DNA of 64,000 bases from Strix aluco (lineage: Eukaryota > Chordata > Aves > Strigiformes > Strigidae). Where the stretch lies: the NCBI RefSeq assembly GCF_031877795.1, contig NC_133934.1, forward strand, positions 46,592,725-46,656,724, written 5' to 3'. Below the pieces are notes generated by a model. It had not been told where the DNA came from. It saw only the letters and a list, made by a program, of their open reading frames with translations, and made no database searches. Below are positions 51,701 to 61,736 of the stretch, piece by piece (within the stretch, counting starts at the first letter, position 1; each line of letters opens with the position of its first letter). The position numbers and the translations under genes are program-made.

Positions 51701-52793
51701 ATTTCATTCAGTGTCTCTGTTTTAACTTCTCAGCTTTTCACCACCCAGGCCTCTGTGCTTCAAAAGTCTATCCATCTGGCTTATGGCAGGATGTCTTTAT
51801 GGTACAGCTCTCAGTTGCCTCAACCTGACTCACTAGCACCTGTCCCCTGCTATCACAGGTCTTTATGCACTGCTGTACCCAGTAGAAATAGAGGATTAGC
51901 ACTATTTCTGGTGACTTTTGGATCAGTTTAATTGGGCTAACCATCTGGGTCATTTCAGCTCTCTTTCCAAACCTGTAATAATTACTGCTTTTGAATCAGT
52001 CATCGCCAGCCAGCTGCACTGGAGTACTATGACTGGCTCATAATTAATTATCTTTAAAATAATTGTCATTTCTGAGTAAATAACAACCAGGATCAGATGG
52101 ATGAAAAGAATTTTCCCTTCCACCCCTAATTACCAGTATATAAAAATACTGGATGTATCCTTGGCACATCTTGTTCAGAACAAATAAAGCTGGAACACAT
52201 TATACCATCTATAACAAATGGCCTTTGTTTATACAGAACAAAGCTTTCTGAACCCAGGACTGTGTCTTGCTCTTGAGTAAAAGCTAGCTCCACACATCAA
52301 TTAGTACAGGGTAACTTAATTTACGTTCACCCGAGTAACACAAGGTCTTCTTACAAAGAGGAGGAGAGCCAGAAGGAAAGGCACTCTGAAGGTTACGCAC
52401 TCTTGAGTATGCAGAGGTTGCAGGCAGAATTCAAGACATCTTTGGTTCACATCTTGCAGCATGTTCCTATTTCAATGCAAAAAAAAAAAAACCAAAAACA
52501 AAACCAAAAAAACCCCCACAAAACCCATGAATACTCAGCCTCTAAAGTAGTAGCCTATCCCTGCCAATAGTCGTTTTAAGAGGTATAAAGTTTTATACTG
52601 AAGTGTCGTCAAGCTCCTTCCTGTTAGCTCCCAACCACCTCGATGTGCAGCACCCCTGGTACAGAGAGGCTGGGGCAGCAGCAGGGTAGCCCTGCAGCAC
52701 CCTGCTCCTGGCACCTACACCCATATTATGCCCTGTGTGTTAAATTAAGTTAAGGCAGAGCATGGACTTGTGTTCTGTTCCCTCCTGCCCCCG

Positions 52794-52806
52794 CCCCCCC
52801 CCCCCC
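52794..52806 (+). repeat. Poly(C) run, 13 nt, then poly(A)
   Basis: Thirteen C are followed directly by eight A, about 75 bases before the CpG island. Length is uncertain for technical reasons. Confidence 0.85.
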
Positions 52807-52879
52807 AAAAAAAATCAATTATATAATAAACAACATTTTGAGCAATTAAAAAAACTTATATATATATGGTTTGATTCAG

Positions 52880-53430
52880 ATGCTCCTCCCCCGCCCCACG
52901 AACAGCGGGGAGAGGCTGTCACCTCGGAAGTCTCCGAGGGCAGCCGGGCGGGGGGGCCACTGCTGAGGCCCTGCCAGGCCACAGCGGAGGTTTCCTCTCA
53001 CCGCCGCTGCCCGCCTTTCCTGAAGACACATTGCCACCTAGCAACGGCACGGCGTAATCTACAGCACACCAGCAAAGCCACCAAACGATTTTTTTTGTTT
53101 CAAAAATCGATCCAAACACAAGTACCCTTGCCCCTCTGAGGAGCAACAGGCCGTTATGGCTGGATGGCGGGAACGCCTGGCGCAGGCCTGGGGCGGGCAG
53201 AAGCGGGAGGAAGGCAAGGGTGCCATGTGGTGTCCGAGGCCCTGAGAGTTTTGGACGGAGGCACAGCCCTGTCTCACCGGAGAGCAAACAGTGCCTGAGT
53301 ACCTCCGCCAGTCGGAGAGGTCGGTACCGGCCCGGTGCGCCCTCCTGGTGAGGCAGCCCTGGGCCAGGGAAAGCCCTGGCAGGCGCCGGGGCAGCGCCTT
53401 GTTTCCCTCAGGTCTTCACCTTCACAGCTC
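52880..53430. promoter_or_regulatory. CpG island, candidate promoter
   Basis: About 550 bp stand out from the AT-rich surroundings, with roughly 60% G+C and about 34 CpG dinucleotides by hand count. That gives an observed/expected ratio near 0.65, above the usual island threshold. Promoter-type sites include GC boxes at 52,889-52,897 (ccccgcccc), 52,946-52,954 (gggcggggg) and 53,189-53,197 (tggggcggg). A YY1-like ATGGCGG is at 53,164-53,170. An imperfect RFX X-box (ttgccacctagcaac) is at 53,031-53,045. No TATA box is evident, as is usual for island promoters. Open frames on both strands here (52,762-53,139 +, 52,919-53,287 -, 53,291-53,536 +) match nothing and are expected by chance in GC-rich DNA. 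The direction of transcription is not determined. It may serve a coding gene, a long non-coding RNA, or be an orphan island. Confidence 0.6.
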
Positions 53431-56400
53431 CCAGCCCATTGCTGCCACTGTGTCCACCTCAGGGAATGATGTTTCCCTGAGTGAATTTGTTCTTACACCT
53501 CAGTGGCTGGGACTGACTACCAGGGAGGGAAAATAATGGGGAAAAAATTGCAGACAATTTTAATTCTCTTTCCACACATATAAATGTAGGTGAGATGGTG
53601 GCATCAGGCTCCCTTTTCCACCACAACCTAGTTAGCATGCCGTGCTGTAAGGTAATTTGGTGGCAACTCCTCTCCTGGACAAATCTCACTAATTCAAAAT
53701 TCCTCTAATTCCTTTCTTGGTTTCTTCCTTGTGCATCTCACAGTGTAACACCCTCTTGCATCAATCTGCTCATCACCACCTCTCTAAACACCATCCAGTC
53801 GCTCCCTGCTGCAGCAAGATTGGTGTCAGGGACATGGCTTCAGAGCAACACCCATCTCGCTCCCATCTGCGGGGTGGGAGTTTGGGTGCTTGCACTCCAG
53901 CTGTTTGCAATAGGTACAGCTGGGATGGTGCAAAGCCACAAACTTGTTGGGAAACTGGGACGAAGGAATGAGCAGGAAACTCAGCAGACAGAGACGAGAC
54001 CTGTTTTAAATGGTACGTCAAGATGAAATTATTATTTAACCCCTTTATCCATCCTTTGTGGTCATCTTTGCATATGAGCACAAAGGCGAGAGACTCACAA
54101 AATTATTTTTTAAAATGTCTTTGAGGTGGAATTAGGAATATTTTCTTCATGAACTTCCAAGGCAAGTTTGGAGTTTTACTATCCAAATTACTTATCTTTA
54201 TCTTATATCTTGCAAGGGGGGTGTTTCACACATTTTGCACTATTAGTTTTTAATAGCTAGTGGGGACTTTTGGGGAGATCAGTACCAAATTTGGTATTGC
54301 CCAGGATAGCTTGAGCTTTAACTTTATCCTGCTAAAAGTGCTACAAGATTTCAGTACCAGACAATTATTTCCATCGGTAATAGTGTCCTCTCTCATTACA
54401 ACAAAATATTAGATAAAGGAATGTGGTGTAATATGTTGAACCAACTGTATTTCCTCATAAAGGACACTGGAATTATTTGAAGGTTTTCAATGGAGACACC
54501 AGCTCAGTAATTTACCCCTACAACACTCGAAAAGAAGAAAAAAACCACACAGTTATTTTAATCAATAGCATCCTCTGTCAGCAAGGCACCTACAGGTCCT
54601 AGAACAAAGAAATGAGAATGCATTCACCAGGAGGCTAACACATCTCACAGCCAACTGCTGAGACTGAAGTGAACAAATTCTTTTGTGAACCTGTGCAAAC
54701 CTGAAGTCAAAAGCACCTCTCATTGATTTAGTGCGCAGTACTGTACATTGACACTAGCTATTGTTTGCTCTATAAACTGCCTTGCAATAACACACGCTCT
54801 TACAGAGGCCTCATACAACTGAACATTTTGATGAGTGATACAGTGGTGCTTACAATTACCAAGCTGGATTGCAAATATTTATTTCAGTGTCTCCTCAGAA
54901 ATGCATTGTAAAAAGAACCTCTCTGAAATTACACAGTGGCTTCATTGACCTTTCTCTAATACATTTCTAGAAAGTGTGATACCCAGCTAAAAATAAAATA
55001 CCTTCAAATTACAGCTGTGTCTTTGCCCCAAAACTGTAGGTACAGTAAAGTCATCTCTTCCAACTGTAGAGAAAGTTATTTCATACCACACACAAATCCA
55101 TTACAGGTGATACTCAGGGTTTTATCTTTATGATGCTATCTCACATTTCAGTATCACTTCACACCTCTTTAATTATACAGCCTAGAAAGGCAGAGTAAAA
55201 TATATTAATAGGGTTGAGATAATTGTATGTCCATATGCAGATAAAAACACAAATAGATAGATATATGCAGCTATTCCAAAAATGGCTTTAGAGAAAGATA
55301 GATAACTGTGAGGCTAGACACATCTGCAAATCTAAAAGGTAGCAGTGCTGATAAACCTCACTGGTCTAAAACTACATAATAGCTGTAGCATATCTTGAGG
55401 TTAAATTAATGGTTGCAGAATGTGACCATTCAGCAATCCTTACACAGGAGTTATTTAATTACCCAAGAGAGATGAGTGCTTTTTACATATCACCTCGAAA
55501 TACAAATATACAGCAGGCTTATCTGTCACAGCAGGGACTTCTCCTCCAGACCTTAGCTGCAACATTCTCTGGTTCAGTAACTGAACTGGCTCTAATCTGT
55601 CCCTGTCAATGCTGCCCGGACAAAGGTGATGCCCTTTCAGACAAAATGCCCAAGTCTGATCCACTTCACTCCCTCCCATCTCAAGTTCAATAAGCATTGC
55701 TTATTTCTCCAAAGCATGTAGCTACTTGGGATGCCAAAGTCATATGACTTTGACCGTTATTTCTTGTGACAGCTCTGGCCTTTCTTTCCCAGCAGTTATA
55801 CACAAGGCACGTCTGTGCTGCACAAAACAGAGCAGGACATGCATCCCTGAGCCAGCCCCAGCGTCAGAAGCAATGCAGTAACATCCGCACAGCATGCTCC
55901 CAGACTAACTGGCTTTGTCATGATGGCTGAGTAGCACAGGAATAGCCACCATAATGTGGGTACGATGCTTCCAGAAATCAAGCAGGCATCTTTGCATAGT
56001 CAGGTAGACACCAATTTACTCAGAGCTAGCTTAAGTCTTTCCAGATTCAGTCTGACTGCAGAAAGGATGAGGGCACAGCCAGCCTCTGCAGTAACTGCTC
56101 CTTTCTCAGATAAATAGAAGATTCATAACCTTTTATTCTTTCTTCTTTCTGGGAGGGTTAGTAAAAACACTGCATATTTCTAACCTGGGGATGCAAACTT
56201 TCATAATTATGGGAGATGGCCTCTCTAAAACCGTCCTGGCAATTGCACAGTGCTTCATTGAACGGTGTAGATTGATTCACATCATTATTTTCATGAAATA
56301 GGGAGAATTCCATGCACACTAAATCATGACAAGCTTTGTTAGGTTTACAGGGTAGGGCATTTTAGGTTGGTTTTTTTTTCTTATCTGGGTCTTCATATGC

Positions 56401-56478
56401 CTGCAAATCACAACAGACATCCTTCTAAGCAGCAACCAAATTATTAGCACATAACAACTCATGCTTCATTAACACTAC
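53431..56478. other. No gene; transition from CpG island to AT-rich DNA
   Basis: The first few hundred bases remain moderately GC-rich and carry overlapping unmatched frames (53,717-53,971 +, 53,773-54,081 -). A + strand frame of 94 codons at 55,409-55,693 is not recognised. A GATA-type tetranucleotide run is short (about 55,254-55,264). I see nothing else. Confidence 0.55.
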
Positions 56479-56710
56479 TCTGCAATTTAACATTGTTAAA
56501 TGTGGATCACAGTGATTCTCTTGTCTTTTCTAGCATGACCTTAATTATTCTGATACCATTTCCCAATACCCTGTTATACTGGAGATAATTGGCTCTAGCA
56601 ACTTCATGTCTAAACCTCCAATCTTCCACCAATTTACTACATTCAGTCTCAGCAAACTCTGTCCCATTGTCAAAGGTTGTTGCAACTGAAAAATACGTAA
56701 CATGTGGCAA
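56479..56710 (-). pseudogene. Fossil retroelement integrase core, Ty3/Gypsy-like
   Basis: This is a broken piece of a retroelement integrase, the enzyme that joins element DNA to the host chromosome. The 67-codon - strand frame contains FDNGTEF, matching the DNG-[PTS]-[EQ]-F box that carries the second catalytic aspartate (codon at 56,669-56,671). It is followed by WRFRHE and YLQYN, corresponding to W-FRH and YPQSN of Gypsy-type integrases, and then IRIIKVMLEKTRES, like the helix after the active site. Exactly 35 residues separate the aspartate from the position of the catalytic glutamate, which is the D-35-E spacing, but that position is glycine here (56,561-56,563), so the enzyme would be dead. 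After the TGA stop (56,507-56,509) a shifted frame gives DPHLTMLNCR (56,479-56,508), matching the family's DP-L-LLNYR block, so a frameshift is also present. The first catalytic aspartate was not found. Ty3/Gypsy is favoured over an ERV by motif style, without a search. Confidence 0.62.
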
Positions 56711-57490
56711 GAAAAAAAAAAAAATTACTAAGCATGATCACTTCAGTTGTAACATTCTCTGGTGAGTTTATCTCAAGGAAATAAACCCAATATCACATCA
56801 AGTTAGTTATTTGTGGGGTTTTTTCCCTTCAGTGCAAGACAACATATCTGCCTACCTTATTGCCAGCAACTTTTTTTTCCTGTAGCACCAAACATTGGGT
56901 ATATTGTTTGACTTAGTCTGTATTTTTGACTTGTGTGAAAGTCTTATGAATTTTTGCAATGACATAATCATCTTGAACCTAATATAATTCTGGCCTTTCA
57001 ATTAGATTTTGCAGTCCCCATATAAATAATCTTTCAATATCATTCACCACACTGTCCTTGGCAAGGGCAGGCAGTCTGTACAGATACATGGCTGCCTCCT
57101 GCTGAACATGCAAGCAGGAATATTTACATTCAGTACAGTTTGATAGTAAAACCACAGTTCCTTTACTCATACTTGCAAATATACACAGTATCTTATGTTT
57201 CCCTAATCATTTCATGTAATTCCTCAACTATCACTTTAACAATCACACCCACCTTGTGTGTTTTTGTTTGGGGTTTTTTTTTGTCAGATTCATGGGTACC
57301 TAATCTAGCTCTGAACTTTGTTTCAGCAGCCTTTTGTTAACTCCTTACAACCACCTATTTTCTCTAATTCGAATGTTTCCCTTACAAATCATGTCCTGTA
57401 ACTGGAAAAAATAATTTCTCTACCTTGGGGGAGATAAAGGTCACTCAGCCTTCAAAACATTTCTTATTTTTTACTTTTTACAAACAGGAC
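56711..57490 (-). pseudogene. Possible decayed N-terminal part of the same integrase
   Basis: Upstream on the - strand I see only weak echoes of a Gypsy integrase N-terminus. A DMICKGN-like string near 57,390-57,410 resembles the 'dGlllKG-r' box that precedes the zinc-binding domain. A VIVEELHEMIRE-like string near 57,205-57,240 resembles the 'vvP--l--emL-kiHe' region. They are in different frames, separated by stops, and the HHCC zinc ligands are not visible. A 63-codon frame (56,979-57,170) does not align convincingly. This may simply be unique DNA. Confidence 0.22.
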
Positions 57491-60400
57491 TTTGGAGCCT
57501 TTGTAATTCACAGCTTCTGACTAAACTTGATTGTTAACAGTTGAAAAGACTAAATGGCTTAAAACCAGCTGATGTTAAAATAAAGCTATGTAACAATCTT
57601 GGTTTTATGTGATTACAATTAGTTACAACTATGCCTCAGATTGTCTCCCACCAGATTCTAGTGAATCTCAACAGTAGAAGTTTTAGCTGCCCCATTTTCC
57701 CATCCTTGGACTTTCCTTGTTTGTTCTCTTCATGTTCCAGTGTTACTCAGTGCTCAGTCAGTGGATATCAGCTTTTTCTGGTGACATGAGAGAAACAATC
57801 TTCCAGTGTAGGGGAGGGAGCTATTGGAAATAAAGAGAAAAAAAGTATGACTGTATGAAAATATGACACTAATTAGTAGATACCTGAAATAGGTAAGTTG
57901 AATGCAGCATTATGAGCACAGAAAATAGTTCATATTACCTAAACTAAACACCTAATTTAGCTGATCTAAAGTCTTTCTGTAGTCAAGAGAAAGAAGGTCC
58001 TTCCTTGTGCAATTCAGAGCATTTAAGTGAGACACCATAAATCACTCACCAAATTAGCCTTTTTCCTCTTCAGTGAAGGCAGACAGAACAGTGTTACTAG
58101 CTGGTTAATTTAGCTGTCAACAGCTGGTAGTGGTGAGACATTCTTTGCTTCAACTGTAAGGATATGTACTGAAAAGGAAGTGGATTATGGAATTTAATGG
58201 TGGAACAGGATTCACAAATTAAAGATGCTTGAGGTGATGTCACTGAATACTTAATTCCTCATGGACGTGTTTGTAAAGTATAGACTGCTCTACACCACCA
58301 GCCTCATTAGGGGCACATACAGGCAACAGTCCCTACCATTACTGTATTTTCATATTATATGGGAGAACCCAAATGCATATGGCTGGTCCCTATTGGTTTT
58401 GCAAACATTGAAAGGTTGATAATGACTCCAGATGTATTCCAGGTAGGTCCAGGGACCACAGAACAGCAGCAGCTTTTAGGTACAGTGAATAATTGTTGAC
58501 TTACCTACCACATACCAACAGAGTACTGCTGCTTCCTGTCATCTCTTTAAGGTCTGAGAGCTAGATTTTGCAGCAAATACAGATATCTAACATTTGATCT
58601 CATTGTTACTGTTATAGCAGAATTTGACAGCAGCCACTCTTGTAAGCTTTCATTCTTATTTTCGTAGAATTTCAGCATGTTGGTCCTTCATTTTAGCCAT
58701 CGTGAAAATATTATACACTATACTGAAACACTGCAGAAAACTTTAGCATACCATGGAGGCATGTCCCCTTAACGTTGTTATTTTATGTTATTAATGACTA
58801 TTAACCAAGAAGAAATAAAAAAGGATAGTCATCTTCCTTTTAATAATTGTCTTGTGAGCAGAAAATTTACACTGCAAGACCATGAAGTCTCCTGTTATTT
58901 TTGATACAAGATTAAACTTTAATGAAAGTGTAACACATCTTTCAGATATATTCCTTTTTCTTATGATAACTAAACCCATAGTAGACTTATGCCTTCAGTC
59001 ATAACTACAATTTCCTATTATGCTAATGACATTCTTGCTAGTAACACAGAAGATAGCATTAATACGTTGTAATTATGTCACAGAACGTCATTCATGTGCA
59101 TATCAATTTTCTTGAATCCAGTAAAAATACATTTAGGATTGGAACATCACTAATTTAATGCTGAATGTATATATAAGATCTTTCCCCCCCAAAAAAATCA
59201 ATGTCTAATTTGCTTGTAGAAAGAGCAGAAGCTGATTAACTAAAGACACTTGTTTCATGAAAATACATTGCTGTAGCTCAGGAGAAAGAGTTCTTTTTTT
59301 TCTTGTAGGCACTATTTCAGTTATTTATAAACTTTAATCTGACATGATCTCCCAAGGGAAAGGTTCTGTCCAACTTGTATACACCACTTTGAACCCACGA
59401 CAGTGCTTTCACTTGGGACAAGGAGGCACTGCTGAGTTAGAAAAGAGTATTTGAAAAGGGTCCTCTCTCCCACTCGCTATACCTCCCTGCCTTCCACTCC
59501 AATTTCAAGCTTCAGGCTACTTACCCAAAACTAGTTTCAGGTGAGTTCACATCCTATCAAGCGTTGCTGTAACTCTTTATCAGCCATGACAACATTTGTG
59601 GAGTTGTACCCTACCAGTGGAGCATGACAGCATCTTGCAGCGTGATGTTGTAGACTACCAGGAGGCACCGTGGAAAAACAGGAGCAGATTTATAATGAAA
59701 ACTACTTGATCCTGAGGACCTGACATCCACACCAGACATGGTTAAGGTTTGTCTATTTATTCACTTTGGACTAGCTCTCATCTTCTTTTCCCCATGAACA
59801 GAATGCCCATCTGTCTGAGGAACATTCGGTGGCTCTTGGAGCACTGCTACCAGTGTTTCATCTAAGAGGAATCCAGTTCACTAACTTTGAGACTGCTCCA
59901 GAATGTAAACCAAAGTACAGTAGGTTGGGATAGTCAGCAGATGAACTTAAAAAGCACAGCCAGATATGCACTAACACACTAATCTCAGCTTAGCCCTTGA
60001 ACACTGAACTCCCTCCTACTCAGATGCATTTGTGCTTCTGCCCACTAACTTTTGTTTAAATCCAATACTGAGATATTAATTGAATTAATTTAAATTAATA
60101 TATTAACATTAATATAATTCATTTAATTAATTTAAATCCAATACTAAAATCCCATTCAATCAAGCATTATCTTTTTATGTATATATTTCTATAACAATAC
60201 CAGCTACAAAGGAGTCCATTCTGAATAGGATCTTTTTGATGCTACCACTCAATAAATACTAAAAAATAAGCATTTGAAAGTTTCATGATAGAGATCCTTT
60301 TTCAAAAGGGAAATCTAAGTTAAATCACTGCCAGACAGTGCTGATTCATGACAGCATAAGGATACATATGCCATTTTTCATGGTAAATACTTTTACCAAT

Positions 60401-61560
60401 GGAATGCTATGCTTGCATAACTCAGGAAAATATATCCCTATACTCATAGCCTGCATATGAAGTCAACTCAGTCTCTGTCTGCAGAAACACTAGATCCCTG
60501 CAGTCAATCATTCCTTCCAACACAACAAGGCCTGGGCTGTTCAGATCACTTATCTCAGTTATCAGAGGTTTCTAGGTCACCTTGGACATATTCAAGCAGT
60601 AAAGCCTGTGGGAACAATAGAACTTGTAGTGTTGCAATATTGTAGCAACAAAGCTCAGCTAATGTAGCATTCAGTATTTGAGTATTCTAAAATCAAAACT
60701 TCATTTAAAATATCAGAACAGACATAACAAAAAAAAATCAGTCAGGAAAGGTTTCTTGGCTGGTAGGAAGAATTTCAGGAAAGACTAGAAAAAGAAAGAG
60801 GTTCATGTCACCAAAAAACTGGTATTTGAGGTAGTTATTTTGGACGGAAAAGTTTTTAGAACTCAGTTTAGTTGCCCCTCCCTTGTGTCAAAGGATAGTC
60901 TACACATGCTCACTGCAGTGCCAGACACCTATCATAGATCCATGCCCTTTTGGAGACCAGATGGGATATCCTATGCCACCTCCAATAAATACTGATGCAT
61001 GCACAACTGAACTGAGCTCCAAGAGGAAAAGCTCTTCCAGACAGAAATCCCGAATGTAATCATCTAAAAGTTAGTCATCTAAGCTTATATCATAAAAAAC
61101 TGGGGGTTGAACCAGCTGTCTGAATGGAGAGCAGACCCAAGCAATTACTAAGTAAACAGTAATGTTAATATTGAATAATCTAATCTCACTGGCTATTTGG
61201 AGTTTAGTTATGTCCTTATTTTTCAGGAAAGTTGCATAATACATAGAAACCACCTCTGTGTAGGATGTGAACCTGTGATATTATCACTCCATTAGGTAAT
61301 ATAGATCACAAAGAATCTAAAACTATATGAGATCAGTTTTGAACTAAATGCAAAAGGAGCTAGAGATGGTACTAGAAACTGTACTATATGCCCCAAGTTA
61401 TCTAGAGGAGTTTACAGGTGTAAGGTTTTTAATGTGTGATTTATGTATATTAAGTGTGCATTTGAAGTGTTACAGAAAGAGGTAAAATTTAGATTGCAGA
61501 AGTTGTAATCTATGAAACAGCGCACTCCTTGAATATGCATCCTTAAACTACACTTGGATC
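57491..61560. other. No gene; unique AT-rich sequence
   Basis: No supported gene. If the integrase fossil had kept its reverse transcriptase, it would lie here on the - strand, but I could not find the YxDD catalytic box or any other pol motif. A segment at about 59,005-59,115 holds octamer-like and ATTA cores. An AT-rich direct-repeat structure at about 60.06-60.15 kb is listed separately. Confidence 0.55.
60055..60145 (+). repeat. 15-bp direct repeats flanking an AT-rich block
   Basis: The sequence tttaaatccaatact occurs exactly at 60,055-60,069 and 60,131-60,145, a spacing of 76 bp. The interior is almost pure A/T with several partly self-complementary attaat/ttaatt blocks. It could be a small duplication that has since diverged inside, or an insertion flanked by its target duplication. 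Confidence 0.8.
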
Positions 61561-61736
61561 ATTGGAATGGGCTGCCCAGGGAGGTGGTGGAGTCCCCATC
61601 CCTGGAGGTGTTTAAGAGTCGGGTTGACACAGCGCTTAGGGATATGGTGTAGTTGAGAACTGTCAGTGTTAGGTTAACGGTTGGACTAGATGATCTTCGA
61701 GGTCCTTTCCAACCTAGATGATTCTGTGATTCTGTA
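61561..61736 (+). mobile_element. CR1 LINE, 3' end, well preserved
   Basis: About 176 bp of avian CR1 3' end in + orientation. 'aatgggctgcccagggaggt' is followed by 'ggagtccccatccctggagg', 'ggttggactagatgatcttc', 'gaggtcctttccaacctaga' and the terminal repeat 'tgattctgtgattctgta' at 61,719-61,736. The first blocks still encode the end of the CR1 ORF2 protein, while the rest is the 3' untranslated region. It is less diverged than the - strand CR1 at 22 kb and so is younger. It is 5'-truncated and non-coding. The - strand frame at 61,559-61,849 is a shadow. Confidence 0.95.

Larger units (their letters stand above)
40812..52793. other. Long unique AT-rich stretch, no confirmed gene
   Basis: No gene recognised. 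Frames such as 46,595-46,849 (84 codons, rich in Lys and Glu) and 49,067-49,486 (139 codons) look faintly protein-like but match no family I know and lack flanking support. A CpG-containing - strand motif with an ATG lies at 42,616-42,637 (see findings). The segment at about 43,540-43,800 has a conserved-enhancer look. T runs are at 44,764-44,780 and 51,484-51,499. An A/C-rich tract is at about 52,478-52,528. Confidence 0.55.

Noticed and set aside
52919-53287. 122-codon - strand frame in the CpG island
   Set aside because: GC-rich DNA has few stop codons. The translation is Pro/Gly/Arg-rich without a known domain, and other frames are open too.
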